Of a stretch of DNA of 64,000 nucleotides, positions 29,017 to 38,113 are shown piece after piece (position 1 is the stretch's first letter; each line of letters begins with the position of its first letter). A program made the position numbers and the translations under genes. The notes under the pieces are model-generated. The model did not search any database, had not been told where the DNA came from, and saw only the letters and a list, made by a program, of their open reading frames with translations. Source of the DNA: Pseudomonas sp. Irchel 3A7 (GTDB taxonomy: Bacteria; Pseudomonadota; Gammaproteobacteria; Pseudomonadales; Pseudomonadaceae); assembly GCF_900187565.1 (NCBI RefSeq), contig NZ_FYED01000002.1, positions 114,771 to 178,770 on the forward strand, given 5' to 3'.

Positions 29017-29369
29017 ATGGTACAAACCGGTATGTCCCTGATCACATCAAAATCCTGGCTCGACCCGGTTCTCCCTGAAACATTACCTCCGTCAATCATT
29101 GAGCTTGCGGATGCGCTGCCCAAGAAGACGCAATTCGCCCGGAAAGTGCACCCGCAATCATTGCGCTGATCACCCAAGGAAGCCTGCCGCGCAACGAAAT
29201 AAGGACCTTCACCGGCCTCGCCTCACGCCTGGCAATCGATGAGCTTTCGCGGTTGATCAAAGTCGGCTTGGTGGAAAGTCGAACGCCCAAATCCCGAATC
29301 GTTACACCCGGCCTGCCCGCTTGGTTTGCGCAGGAAATTTTTCCTGATTTGCATAGACGGCTTCAGTAA
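29017..29369 (+). pseudogene. Degraded C-terminal remnant of a Fic-family protein
   Basis: Two reading frames together resemble the winged-helix tail of Fic proteins. From about 29107 to the TAA at 29367-29369 the frame gives 'ALITQGSLPRNEIRTFTGL', 'DELSRLIKVGLVESRTPKS' and 'GLPAWFAQEIFPDLHRRL', the usual helix-turn-helix and closing FPxL pattern. An ATG at 29017 opens another frame ending at a TGA at about 29167, so a frameshift and loss of the AMPylation domain (no HPFxxGNG) are implied. The flank at 28900-29010 is AT-rich with a 12-base direct repeat. The family call is moderate. Confidence 0.45.
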
Positions 29370-29381
29370 CTGGAATGAACG

Positions 29382-29412
29382 AAAACGGGTGCCTCGATGG
29401 CGCCCGTTTTTT
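29382..29412 (+). terminator. Rho-independent terminator
   Basis: AAAACGGGTGCC / GGCGCCCGTTTT stem with loop TCGAT and a run of six T, just after the Fic remnant. Its sequence nearly repeats the terminator at 28838-28863. Confidence 0.85.
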
Positions 29413-29456
29413 GTTCGACGACCCAATAAACTTGTCCGCTGAACCTGCCTGAACCT

Positions 29457-32042
29457 CTAAACCTTGCTGTCAGTGCCTGCCACTGTTCTTGCGCCGACCA
29501 GGGTGCTGAATGCTTCGTTATCAAGCGGTCGGCTCAGGAAATAGCCCTGCCCTTCGTCGCATGCCACCGCCTTGAGCAAGTTCAGGTGTTCAGCGGTTTC
29601 GATGCCCTCTGCGGTCACTGTGAGTGACAAGGCCTGCCCCAGACCGACGATCGCCTGGATGATGGACTTGTCGTCATCGCTTTCGGCCAGTCGGTTCAGA
29701 AAGCTACGGTCGATTTTCAGCCCGTCGAACGGGAATGTGCGCAGGTAGCTCAGCGACGAATAGCCAGTACCGAAATCATCCATGGCGATCCGCACGCCAA
29801 GGCGCTTGAGCCTATGCATCACTTCCAGAGCGCCTGTGGCGTCTTCGAGCATGACGCTTTCGGTGATTTCCAACTCTACGCGGGCCGGGTCGATTCCCGA
29901 ATCGTGAAGGGCTGTCTGCACGCGTTGAATCAGATTGCCTCGCTTGAATTCGGAGGGCGAAAGATTGACGGAGACGAACAGATGTTCCGGCCAGAGGACA
30001 GCATGGTGGCAGGCGGTCTCGATCACCCAGTTGCTCAGGGAAATAATCAGCCCCGTTTCTTCGGCAATGGAGATAAACGTGTCTGGCGCAATCAAGCCAC
30101 GTTCTGGATGCTGCCAGCGAACCAGCGCTTCGGCGCCCACCATCTGTCCGTCGGCAATGCGAAAACGCGGCTGAAAATGCAGCCGCAACTCATTGTGTTT
30201 GATCGCGAAGCGCAAGTCGCGCTCCAGACGGCGGCGCTCAATGATTTTCGCGTTCATATCGCCTGCGTAAAAGCGCCAGGTGTTACGGCCCGAGGACTTG
30301 GACTCGTACAAGGCGATATCGGCATAGCGCAGCAGTTCACTGGCTTCGCTTGCATCGTTGGGCGCCATGGCGATTCCGATACTGGTGCTGACGAACACTT
30401 GCTGTTCATCGATCTGTATCGGTCGCTCGACGGACTCGATCAACCTCCGACAGAGCGTTTCGACCTCTTCTTGTGAACGCAGATCGGTAAGAATCAGTAC
30501 AAACTCGTCCCCGCCTATTCGTGCGACGAGGTCTCCATGACGGATACACTCAGCCAGCCGATTCGACACTTCGTTGAGCACGAAGTCACCCGCCGCATGA
30601 CCCAGCAGATCGTTCACCGGCTTGAATCGATCGAGGTCCAGGCTGAGCATGACCAGCGGATGTTCCACTGTAGGCGAAGCTTTGAGCTTACCGTCAAGAA
30701 ACTCCTGCAGCCGCGTCCGGTTGGGCAGCCCCGTCAGGGCATCGTGTTGTGAAAGGAATTCGATGCGACGGCGGGCTTCGACTTCTTCGGTGACGTCGGT
30801 TGCCGTGCCGCGAAATCCTCCACCGGCCATCTTTCGCGCCGAAACACGCGTGATGCGCTCCTGCCCCTTGGTATCGACATAGCGACACTGGACACTGATG
30901 TTCGGGCGCCGGCTCGGGATGCTGAGCCACTGAGAGACCGTACCCAACTCGGTGCGCAGCAGATCGTCCATGGCTGCACCGATCCAGAGGTCCCTGGACA
31001 GTCCCGTCACATCCTCGAATCGTTCGGACAGGTAGATGAAGCGCCAATCGGCGTCTATTTCCCATACCCAGTCTGAACTGGCTTCAACGACATCACGAAA
31101 ACGAGCCTCGCTGATCGCCAAGGCCATTTGGCTGTGTTGCAACGATGCGTAACTGGCATCAAGTGCCTGAGCACTCGCCGTCGTGCGACGCAAGATGACC
31201 CAGGTCATCAGGCAGACCAACAGTGCTGCAAAACCCACCAATGGCAAGCCCAGCCCAAGCAAGCGCTGGCCTGGCTCGGGCGGACTCCAGTGCAAGGTGC
31301 CCGCACTACCGTTCTCGCCCAATGAAAAGACTGACGGGTCGTAAAGTTCGTCAGGCGTGGCCACCCGCAAGTCATCAACCCCGTAATCCTGGCCCAGAGC
31401 TTCGAGCTTGGCAGGCTCCAGGATGTCTACGAATATCAACACGGAAGGTACCCTGCCATCGCGCAAGACAGTAGGATCGGTTCCCGGCGTTATCGCCGCC
31501 GCCACCACCAGCGCTGGCACGCCGCCAATATTGATGAAGGCCGATGTCGGGATTTCCGCTTCCGCCCCCGCGCGTGCCCTTTCGAGGATGGCCCCCGTCG
31601 ACTGTTTAAGCCATTGTGAGGCGTCAACCGGTTTCAGCTCGCCTTTGACCACCGCGTACACAGTGCGATTGCTGTCGTTGACGACAAACATCCCCTCGAA
31701 TCCAAAATCCGTGAAAAGCGTCGGGCCGACATTCTGACGCACGTAGGCCCAGTCGATGTCCACTTGCGTGTGCAGCTGCCGATAGGTGTCCCCCCAGAAG
31801 GCGTAATCCTTGACAGTCGATAGCAGAGACTTCTCCAGCGATTGCACCGCTTTTCTTGTATAGAAAGCGCTCTCGGCTTCCTCGGTCCGGTCCAGATCAT
31901 TCGCCAGATAAACAAGCAAATAGCTGGCGAGAAAAAAGACGCCAACCAGAAGCCACAGAAACTTGAAAAGAGAAGCACGAGTCAATGCCACGCTGGAGCG
32001 ACTGGACGACGGACTGGAGGTAGTTCGGGTGGTGTTGGGCAT
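29457..32042 (-). CDS. Membrane c-di-GMP signalling protein: CHASE4-like, PAS, GGDEF, EAL
   Basis: 861 residues from the ATG at 32042. Order: a helix at about 20-42, a periplasmic sensor of about 210 residues of CHASE4 type ('DYAFWGDTYRQL', 'FEGMFVVNDSNRTVYAVVKG'), a second helix at about 255-275, a PAS domain ('VVEASSDWVWEIDADWRFIY'), GGDEF at 510-514 ('RIGGDEFVLIL') and EAL from 638 ('EALVRWQHPERG', 'DDFGTGYSSLSYLRTFPFD'). Both catalytic motifs are intact, so it may make c-di-GMP, degrade it, or switch between these. Stand-alone gene. Confidence 0.92.
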   Translation of the reverse strand: MPNTTRTTSSPSSSRSSVALTRASLFKFLWLLVGVFFLASYLLVYLANDLDRTEEAESAFYTRKAVQSLEKSLLSTVKDYAFWGDTYRQLHTQVDIDWAYVRQNVGPTLFTDFGFEGMFVVNDSNRTVYAVVKGELKPVDASQWLKQSTGAILERARAGAEAEIPTSAFINIGGVPALVVAAAITPGTDPTVLRDGRVPSVLIFVDILEPAKLEALGQDYGVDDLRVATPDELYDPSVFSLGENGSAGTLHWSPPEPGQRLLGLGLPLVGFAALLVCLMTWVILRRTTASAQALDASYASLQHSQMALAISEARFRDVVEASSDWVWEIDADWRFIYLSERFEDVTGLSRDLWIGAAMDDLLRTELGTVSQWLSIPSRRPNISVQCRYVDTKGQERITRVSARKMAGGGFRGTATDVTEEVEARRRIEFLSQHDALTGLPNRTRLQEFLDGKLKASPTVEHPLVMLSLDLDRFKPVNDLLGHAAGDFVLNEVSNRLAECIRHGDLVARIGGDEFVLILTDLRSQEEVETLCRRLIESVERPIQIDEQQVFVSTSIGIAMAPNDASEASELLRYADIALYESKSSGRNTWRFYAGDMNAKIIERRRLERDLRFAIKHNELRLHFQPRFRIADGQMVGAEALVRWQHPERGLIAPDTFISIAEETGLIISLSNWVIETACHHAVLWPEHLFVSVNLSPSEFKRGNLIQRVQTALHDSGIDPARVELEITESVMLEDATGALEVMHRLKRLGVRIAMDDFGTGYSSLSYLRTFPFDGLKIDRSFLNRLAESDDDKSIIQAIVGLGQALSLTVTAEGIETAEHLNLLKAVACDEGQGYFLSRPLDNEAFSTLVGARTVAGTDSKV

Positions 32043-32184
32043 AGATTCCCGCAAGGCGTCGAAACGAGTAAGTTGCACGTCAGGCTATCGACTGTAGTCG
32101 ATAAACCATTAAGTGTTCCTGGCGGTAATGACTGGCCCCTGAAAACCGAGACAAGACAGCAAAGGAAAGCACGGGCCAGCGTGA

Positions 32185-32874
32185 TTACCGACTTGCCACC
32201 GCCCTCCGCGTCCCCGCAAACGCACTCGTCCCCAGCCAACGCCACAAGCTCTGAGCATCCTTCACCGCGCCATCCACACGCAGCTCCCGCGATTCAAGTA
32301 CCTCCCGCGGTGTGCGGTCGCCTGCCCACACTTCGGTCAATGCGCGCACGCTGGAGTCGACGACCAGGGTCAGTTCGCGGCCGGGGTCGTCGCGGCACAG
32401 GTCTGCCACGCCCTCTTCAACCACCAGCCACCAGGCTTGCTCGCCGGGCCGGGCGTCGCGGAATTTGAATTGAATGACCACCGGTCGCGGGGGGAATGTC
32501 TCGATGTGGACGAAACGACGTACGTCCCACATGAGCAGGCCGGCGTCGAGCTCGTCATCGCGCAGGCGGCTGCCGATCCAGCGGGCGCCCCAATGCCCCA
32601 GCGCCATGATGATGGGGCGCAGTTCCTCGCCCGCCTCGGTCAGGCTGTATTCCCAGACTTTGCCCACGGCCGTGCGACGAACGACGCCAACGTCTTCCAG
32701 GTGGCGCAGCCGTTGCGCCAACAGGCCGGTGGACATCCGGGGCACCCCGCGGTGCAGTTCGTTGAAGCGCTTGCTGCCGCACAGCAGCTCGCGCACGACC
32801 AAGGGTGTCCAGCGCTCGCACAGTGCTTCGGCACCCCGTGCGACTGTGCAGAACTGACCGTAGCTCTCTTCCAT
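32185..32874 (-). CDS. HxlR-family regulator with SCP2-like C-terminal domain
   Basis: 229 residues from the ATG at 32874. Residues 1-100 are a HxlR winged helix ('CTVARGAEALCERWTPLVVR', 'RFNELHRGVPRMSTGLLAQR', 'YSLTEAGEELRPIIMALGHW'). The C-terminal ~120 residues resemble a sterol-carrier-type (SCP2) domain ('AWWLVVEEGVADLC') and could bind a hydrophobic effector. It is divergent from the nitrilase gene with a 103-base shared region, so it probably regulates nitrilase and GFA genes. Confidence 0.85.
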   Translation of the reverse strand: MEESYGQFCTVARGAEALCERWTPLVVRELLCGSKRFNELHRGVPRMSTGLLAQRLRHLEDVGVVRRTAVGKVWEYSLTEAGEELRPIIMALGHWGARWIGSRLRDDELDAGLLMWDVRRFVHIETFPPRPVVIQFKFRDARPGEQAWWLVVEEGVADLCRDDPGRELTLVVDSSVRALTEVWAGDRTPREVLESRELRVDGAVKDAQSLWRWLGTSAFAGTRRAVASR

Positions 32875-32977
32875 TGCCTGGACTCCGCGACTGCAACACT
32901 TCAGATTCTGAACTAGTCCCGCCCCTTCCTTGCGCGCAGGCTCAAGACTTCGAAGCCAAGTGCCAAAGGAGAACGCC

Positions 32978-33919
32978 ATGACCAAGGTAGCCATCATTCA
33001 ACGCCCGCCCGTGCTGCTCGATCGCAGCGCGACCATCGCCCGGGCCGTGCAATCGGTCGCTGAGGCCGCGGCGGCGGGAGCCTCGCTGATCGTTTTGCCC
33101 GAATCCTACATTCCCGGTTACCCGTCGTGGATCTGGCGGCTGGCGGCAGGAAAGGACGGGGCTGTCATGGGCCAGTTGCACACGCGGCTGCTGGTCAACG
33201 CTGTGGATATTACCAACGGTGACCTGAGCCCATTGTGCGAGGCGGCCCGCGTTCACGCCGTGACGATCGTGTGCGGCATCAATGAATGCGATCGGCACAA
33301 TGGCGGCGGCACGCTCTATAACAGCGTAGTCGTGATCGGCGCGAACGGCGCAATGCTCAACCGGCACCGCAAGCTCATGCCCACCAATCCCGAGCGCATG
33401 GTGCATGGCTTCGGCGATGCAAGCGGGTTGCGTGCGGTCGACACACCGGTCGGTCGCCTGGGTGCGCTGATCTGCTGGGAAAACTACATGCCGTTGGCCC
33501 GCTATGCACTGTATGCCCAAGGGGTGGAAATCTACGTCGCCCCCACGTACGACACGGGCGAAGGCTGGATCAGCACGATGCGGCATATCGCACTCGAAGG
33601 CCGCTGCTGGGTGCTCGGCAGCGGAACCGCACTGCGTGGCGGCGACATCCCCGACGACTTCCCGGCGCGTGCCCAACTGTTTGCCGATCCGGACGAATGG
33701 ATCAACGACGGCGACTCGGTGGTGGTCAATCCCCAAGGCCGGATCGTCGCCGGTCCATTGCACCGGGAGGCCGGCATTTTGTATGCGGACATCGACGTCG
33801 CCCTGGTGGCGCCCGCTCGGCGCGCGCTTGACGTGACCGGTCACTACGCACGCCCCGACATATTCGAATTGCAGGTGCGGCGCACAGCGGCGACCTCGGT
33901 GCGCTACATCGACGCGTGA
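32978..33919 (+). CDS. Nitrilase-family carbon-nitrogen hydrolase
   Basis: 313 residues; ribosome site AAAGGAG before the ATG at 32978. The catalytic triad is visible: Glu42 in 'IVLPESYIPGYPSW', Lys132 in 'NRHRKLMPTNPER', Cys166 in 'LICWENYMPLAR'. These contexts, notably ICWENYMP, are those of true nitrilases that turn R-CN into the acid and ammonia rather than of amidases. Cytosolic. A GFA-family gene follows by 28 bases as a probable operon. Confidence 0.9.
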   Translation: MTKVAIIQRPPVLLDRSATIARAVQSVAEAAAAGASLIVLPESYIPGYPSWIWRLAAGKDGAVMGQLHTRLLVNAVDITNGDLSPLCEAARVHAVTIVCGINECDRHNGGGTLYNSVVVIGANGAMLNRHRKLMPTNPERMVHGFGDASGLRAVDTPVGRLGALICWENYMPLARYALYAQGVEIYVAPTYDTGEGWISTMRHIALEGRCWVLGSGTALRGGDIPDDFPARAQLFADPDEWINDGDSVVVNPQGRIVAGPLHREAGILYADIDVALVAPARRALDVTGHYARPDIFELQVRRTAATSVRYIDA

Positions 33920-33946
33920 AGTCACCCTTGATCGAGGAGTCATTCC

Positions 33947-34381
33947 ATGAACACTGAACGGTCTTACAAAGGCAGTTGTTTTTGCGGCGCGGTCGAGTTC
34001 ACCGTCAGCGGCGAGCCGGCCGCGATGGGCTATTGCCACTGCGAGTCGTGTCGGCATTGGTCAGCAGGGCCGGTCAATGCCTTCACGCTGTGGAAACCCG
34101 AGGCGGTGCAGGTGACCCGGGGTGCCGAGAACATCGGCACCTACAACAAGACCCCGCAGAGTTACCGCAAGTGGTGCAAGACTTGCGGCGGGCACCTCTT
34201 CACCGAGCACCCGGGGATGGGGCTCATTGACGTGTATGCCGCAGTCATCCCGGATCTCGCGTACGAGCCGGGGGTTCACGTCCACTATCAGGAGGCTGTG
34301 CTGCGCATCAAGGATGGATTGCCGAAGCTGAAGGATGTGCCCAGCGAGTTAGGCGGATCGGGCGCCAGCATGGATGAGTAG
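33947..34381 (+). CDS. GFA (CENP-V/GFA domain) family protein
   Basis: 144 residues with the zinc-binding Cys pattern of the family: 'GSCFCGAVEFTV', 'GYCHCESCRHWSAG' and 'KWCKTCGGHLFTEHPG'. Named after glutathione-dependent formaldehyde-activating enzyme, but most members have no proven activity. It lies right after the nitrilase gene with GAGGAG as ribosome site, so it may handle an aldehyde or thiol adduct arising from nitrile metabolism; that is inference. Confidence 0.88.
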   Translation: MNTERSYKGSCFCGAVEFTVSGEPAAMGYCHCESCRHWSAGPVNAFTLWKPEAVQVTRGAENIGTYNKTPQSYRKWCKTCGGHLFTEHPGMGLIDVYAAVIPDLAYEPGVHVHYQEAVLRIKDGLPKLKDVPSELGGSGASMDE

Positions 34382-34416
34382 CGGCCCCGCGGCGCTCTCC
34401 CGCTGAGCATTTAACC

Positions 34417-34508
34417 TGTGGGAGCGAGCCTGCTCGCGAAGGCGATTTATCAATCAACATTGATGGTGACTGGCAGACCGCTTTCGCGAGCAGGCTCGCT
34501 CCCACAGG
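34417..34508. repeat. REP/BIME inverted pair
   Basis: Facing gtgggagcgagcctgctcgc arms about 45 bases apart downstream of the GFA gene. Confidence 0.85.
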
Positions 34509-34629
34509 GGATCAGCGAACCAACCATTGACTGCGTCAATAGTCACCATTAACTCAATGAAGTTCTCTTAAAAACTGTGCGGCGTAACATCTGCTCCATA
34601 CCAACCAAATACCCCCGGAGCACACGATC

Positions 34630-34839
34630 ATGAAACGCCAAACCATTCTCAGCATCGCTTTTTCGATCTTCGCAGTGAACGCTTTCGCCGCTACCTCTGC
34701 TCAACCTGTAGTCGCTGAAGGCGGCTCGGATCGCCTGCTCGAAAAACGCGCTGTTGCTGCCGATGGTTCGGATCGTTTGAAAGGCAACACCGTAGCCGCT
34801 GATGGCTCTGACCGCCTGAAAGGCAACACCGTCGTCTAA
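34630..34839 (+). CDS. Tiny secreted protein with GSDRL repeats
   Basis: 69 residues: signal peptide MKRQTILSIAFSIFAVNAFA, then three units built on [DE]G-G/-SDRL: 'VAEGGSDRLLEKRA', 'VAADGSDRLKGNT', 'VAADGSDRLKGNTVV'. The last two units are identical except for the two C-terminal residues, also nearly so in DNA. Start fixed by CGGAGCAC before the ATG; a strong terminator follows, so this is a single-gene unit. Similar small proteins in Pseudomonas are annotated as hypothetical; function unknown. Repeat units ending in Arg-Leu or basic residues could be processed to short peptides, but that is speculation. Confidence 0.75.
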   Translation: MKRQTILSIAFSIFAVNAFAATSAQPVVAEGGSDRLLEKRAVAADGSDRLKGNTVAADGSDRLKGNTVV

Positions 34840-34863
34840 CTAAACCGCTCCACCGCACCACTC

Positions 34864-34894
34864 AAAAAGCCCGGCCTGATCAGCCGGGCTTTTT
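34864..34894 (+). terminator. Rho-independent terminator
   Basis: AAAAAGCCCGGC / GCCGGGCTTTTT stem around CTGATCA, 25 bases after the GSDRL-repeat gene. The remaining 34895-35098 is AT-rich with no gene seen. Confidence 0.9.
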
Positions 34895-35098
34895 GGTGTT
34901 TATGCATAGAGATCGGTATAGACACCTGATCAAAAACCGGATTTTTTTAGCAATGATGCGCTTTCGAAGGTAAACCCATCAGATACAAATAAATCCGTCC
35001 CCTTTTCGCTCTGGAAAAGGGGACGCCCAATAGCCTTGCCTTGAGATTGGCAAATGGGTGTCCTCTTGGTTTCAAGGGACTTGAGGCGCTCACTCTAC

Positions 35099-35674
35099 CT
35101 AAAGCGAATCTATCGTCATGGTCAATTCGCTTAGATTTTCATCTTGCTCCACAGACTCAATTTTGATGGTCACAGTTTGATGGCGCCAACGATCAGTAAA
35201 CCTCACAGTATCGTAGTCACGGCGTGGATTAAAATACCGAGGCTTTTCGACGCCCTGTTCCGAATAGTTAAAAATGTTTTGCTGAATGAGACACCGATCT
35301 ACGGCCGCCTCAAGCTCGTTCATTTTTCTTACGAGAATTCCGCGTTGTGCCTCATCCGTTTGACCGTAATAGCAGACGTAATCAACGTGGTGCTTACCAA
35401 GACTTTTATCGATCACGCATTCGGACGCGCCGCCTAAGTTAACCGTTCCATAGAAACGATCGTCGTCGATACGTTTGCCTTCAAGTGCAGAAAAGTATCC
35501 TTTATTCAACCAGCTCTCCGTCCCCCTGACCAACACATGTGCCAAGCGTTGACAAAAATTTCCCGTTTCCGTACCGGCAGCCAAGTGTGGATTTTCATTA
35601 GATTGCTGGGGTTGGAGGGCGCAACCTGCAAGCATTAATAAAATTGCCCCTCCGGATAAGCAGTGGCGCTTCAT
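35099..35674 (-). CDS. Hypothetical lipoprotein
   Basis: 191 residues from an ATG that overlaps the stop of the upstream gene (ATGA). Signal peptide with lipobox 'LMLAGCAL' places the lipid Cys at position 18. The mature part has three further Cys ('FCQRLAHVLV', 'SECVIDKSLG', 'VDRCLIQQN'). No family recognised. Third gene of a low-GC operon of exported proteins, so it probably works at the envelope with them. Confidence 0.75.
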   Translation of the reverse strand: MKRHCLSGGAILLMLAGCALQPQQSNENPHLAAGTETGNFCQRLAHVLVRGTESWLNKGYFSALEGKRIDDDRFYGTVNLGGASECVIDKSLGKHHVDYVCYYGQTDEAQRGILVRKMNELEAAVDRCLIQQNIFNYSEQGVEKPRYFNPRRDYDTVRFTDRWRHQTVTIKIESVEQDENLSELTMTIDSL

Positions 35675-36249
35675 TGTTTGCATGAAAACTTCACCTCATT
35701 ATAAATATTTCCTTGATGTTCGCTCGGCCGGAATAACAATACCGCATCATATCCTTTGTAGTTATCAGTTACCCACTGATCAGCCAAAGCATTCAATAAA
35801 GCATTCACCGCATAAGTGACCAGCGCCCCCAATTGCGCCCCACCCCATGCAAGTAGCGCCCCAGCACTCTGCTGCCCAGTATCCTTCTGTTCTTTAACGC
35901 TGCCACCACTCAATTGAACTCGGTTCAATGCATCCGCTACCGATACTGGAAACTGACTAAGCGGCACAGCTGGTGAGAGTTTGATCGTGATCGAACCACG
36001 GCGCTGCCTTACAGCGGAATTTATAGCAGACGAAATAATCCTATCGTCGCCACCTGTAATCAAAAAAGGGTTGGCGTTATTGCAACCAGCCTTAGGTGCA
36101 GTCATTTCGGCAGGCAAAGCCGACATTATACTTTCGGCAACCACCTTAGCAGCCGCGCATTGCCCAGTAGTAAGATCACAGGCGGAGCTATTCATCGAGA
36201 ACAGCGCCATCCACATAGCACAAACGCTAATGACAGTTATCTTGCGCAT
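35671..36249 (-). CDS. Hypothetical exported protein
   Basis: 192 residues; start at the ATG at 36249 preceded by GGAGAA, overlapping the 3' end of the protease gene by 23 bases. Signal peptide ends near 'MNSSACDL'. The mature part has 'CDLTTGQCAAAKVVAESIMS' and a final 'VKFSCKQ', so disulfides are likely, and a hydrophobic stretch 'ALLAWGGAQLGALVTYAV' that may insert in or contact a membrane. No family recognised. Middle gene of the three-gene operon. Confidence 0.7.
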   Translation of the reverse strand: MRKITVISVCAMWMALFSMNSSACDLTTGQCAAAKVVAESIMSALPAEMTAPKAGCNNANPFLITGGDDRIISSAINSAVRQRRGSITIKLSPAVPLSQFPVSVADALNRVQLSGGSVKEQKDTGQQSAGALLAWGGAQLGALVTYAVNALLNALADQWVTDNYKGYDAVLLFRPSEHQGNIYNEVKFSCKQ

Positions 36250-37504
36250 AGCCGTTCTCCGCAAAAACTTGCTTCACTACTGTCAACACTCCCGGCCCAC
36301 AATAGATCGGCCAGCCTGTCGTTGCATCGGGTCTGACTTCTGCACCATGCGCCAGCAAATAATTCAGCATTTCCCGCTTTTCAGGGGTCCATGGCCCATA
36401 CGTCTTGCTTTGCAGGTAAGCACTGGCATCTGTGGTAGACCACTCGACGCCCAATGCCAGTAAGTGTTTTATGGCTTCCACTGAGTCCAACTCAATAGCG
36501 GTACGAGTCAACAAAAGCTCTTTATTGAGCGAGTTCAAATTGGATTGTTCATTGAGCATGACCTTGAGCCAATCTTGCACTTTGCCGCTACGTATTGCGG
36601 CGGCAAAACCCTTAGTCAACATTTGTGGCTCTAACACCCAACCACTGTTATCTACTGTCACCGGAGCAGGTACCATTGTTGCCCCAAGGCCTTCGAGGCC
36701 CGTCATCCCTGAAAGTGTATTGGCCACACTTCCAACATCCAGCGCTTGGGAATGAACACCTACTATCGCGCCGTCTGTTCGAGCCACGATCAGTGCACCA
36801 GAGCTGGCTGGGAATGTCATGCAGTGATGGTAGAACTGACTCTGTATTGGTGTGTCTTCATTGCCTACACGGCAGTTCCCGCTTGAAAGCCGCTTCGCCT
36901 GCCCCAGTGGATAGCTGACAACCACCAATGTTTCGCCTTTGATCGGCAACCTGATTTTCATAGGGTATGGTTTGAATGAGTCTTTGAACGGTTTACTGAG
37001 TACCAACACTGAAATATCCGCGGTCGCCGACGACAATATGGGAGATGAAACAAGATCGATGTCTTCCTGAGCCAAAACACCTCGCACCGAGTCGTAGCTG
37101 ACCACTTTCGCCCTTATAACTTTTCCCGGCCCGTTACCTGGGATGCAGTGCGCCGCTGTAACAACTTGACTAGGCGCTATTAGCGTTGCAGTACAGCTTT
37201 GATATTCTTTCTGTCCTTCGAACTCATTTAAAAGCTCCAGGCGAAGTGTCGCAACCTCAAGATCATGCCATGGAAAAGTAGTGGGTAACTGTTCGGTGAG
37301 AAACATCAGTCGTGGCGGCTCATTGGTATATCTACGCAGTGTTGCCATACTGACGGAACCACTACTCTCCGGGAAAGCCTTTTTTATGGCGTTGTACTCG
37401 GTTTCCGCATCACCAAATACGTGCGGGCATGTACCTGCTAGTAGAATAAAGATTATCACCACCTGAAAGCGCTCTCGCCAACCCCTCCAAGACGCGCGCA
37501 TCAT
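36227..37504 (-). CDS. Exported trypsin-like serine protease with ankyrin-like C-terminus
   Basis: 425 residues from the ATG at 37504 (GGGAGG upstream). Signal peptide to about 'CPHVFGDAE'. The chymotrypsin fold is shown by 'TATLIAPSQVVTAAHC' (His119), 'TADISVLVL' (Asp163) and 'CMTFPASSGALIV' (Ser235, in place of the usual GDSGGP). Residues about 310-410 resemble ankyrin-type helical pairs ('TAIELDSVEAIKHLLALGVE', 'MLNYLLAHGAEVRPD'). First gene of a low-GC operon with an exported protein and a lipoprotein. The target is unknown; secreted processing or defence against outside proteins are possibilities. Confidence 0.82.
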   Translation of the reverse strand: MMRASWRGWRERFQVVIIFILLAGTCPHVFGDAETEYNAIKKAFPESSGSVSMATLRRYTNEPPRLMFLTEQLPTTFPWHDLEVATLRLELLNEFEGQKEYQSCTATLIAPSQVVTAAHCIPGNGPGKVIRAKVVSYDSVRGVLAQEDIDLVSSPILSSATADISVLVLSKPFKDSFKPYPMKIRLPIKGETLVVVSYPLGQAKRLSSGNCRVGNEDTPIQSQFYHHCMTFPASSGALIVARTDGAIVGVHSQALDVGSVANTLSGMTGLEGLGATMVPAPVTVDNSGWVLEPQMLTKGFAAAIRSGKVQDWLKVMLNEQSNLNSLNKELLLTRTAIELDSVEAIKHLLALGVEWSTTDASAYLQSKTYGPWTPEKREMLNYLLAHGAEVRPDATTGWPIYCGPGVLTVVKQVFAENGYAQDNCH

Positions 37505-37756
37505 GCATGCCTCCCTCGCTGGATTAATCGAACCCACCTAAAAGTCCTTATGGAGAAGGACTGATCAAAAAACTGGCAATCTATCGAGATAGCGTAGTTG
37601 CGGGCCGTAAATTCGCAAACTACGGATAGGTAAGACTTCAAAAAAAGAACAACCAATTTGGCTATATCGACTATTCCCCTGTTCATGGACAGCCTAACTC
37701 TGCTAGCGAACCAAGCCGTCGAGTAATCAAGACAGGTGTTCCTTCTAAAACACGGC

Positions 37757-37855
37757 TCATTTTTTGATTAGCTCGGCGAGGTTTGGGTTTCGACCGCCCC
37801 TAAAATGCCGATCGTTGCCCGCTAATTCAGCTTTAATTGCCTCTAAATCTGACAT
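37757..37855 (-). CDS. Possible 32-residue small protein
   Basis: 'MSDLEAIKAELAGNDRHFRG' plus 'GRNPNLAELIKK'. The only support is the strong AGGGAGG site three bases before the ATG at 37855 and an amphipathic, charged composition. It could instead be the relic of a longer gene. The flanking 37505-37756 stretch is AT-rich with no other credible gene. Confidence 0.3.
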   Translation of the reverse strand: MSDLEAIKAELAGNDRHFRGGRNPNLAELIKK

Positions 37856-37953
37856 TTTCCTCCCTGCACACCTTCGATCAAGCAAGAATGATGGCAAACG
37901 GCTACGCTCTCCCCGACGCCTCATGCACACCCCCAATAAAACTGAAACCAACC

Positions 37954-38040
37954 CATGACCCTGTGGTGAGGGAGTTTGCTCCCGTTGCACCGTTCCGTGC
38001 TCGGGGCAACAGGAGCAAGCTCCCTCTCCACAGGGTCATG
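37954..38040. repeat. Long inverted repeat, third REP subtype
   Basis: catgaccctgtgg...gagggag and ctccctctccacagggtcatg face each other across 87 bases. This core (gtgagggagtttgctcccg) differs from the other REP types here. It lies between the small ORF and the chemoreceptor gene. Confidence 0.75.
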
Positions 38041-38113
38041 GGCAGGCTTGTCCAGCCAGCATCTGCCCTACCTCCCTGCTTCACCCTCGCTCAATGACAT
38101 GGAGTAAGCGTGC

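Noticed and set aside
37501..37686. 61-residue minus-strand frame upstream of the protease gene
   Set aside because: It overlaps the protease start and has no good ribosome site; the protease start with GGGAGG is better supported.
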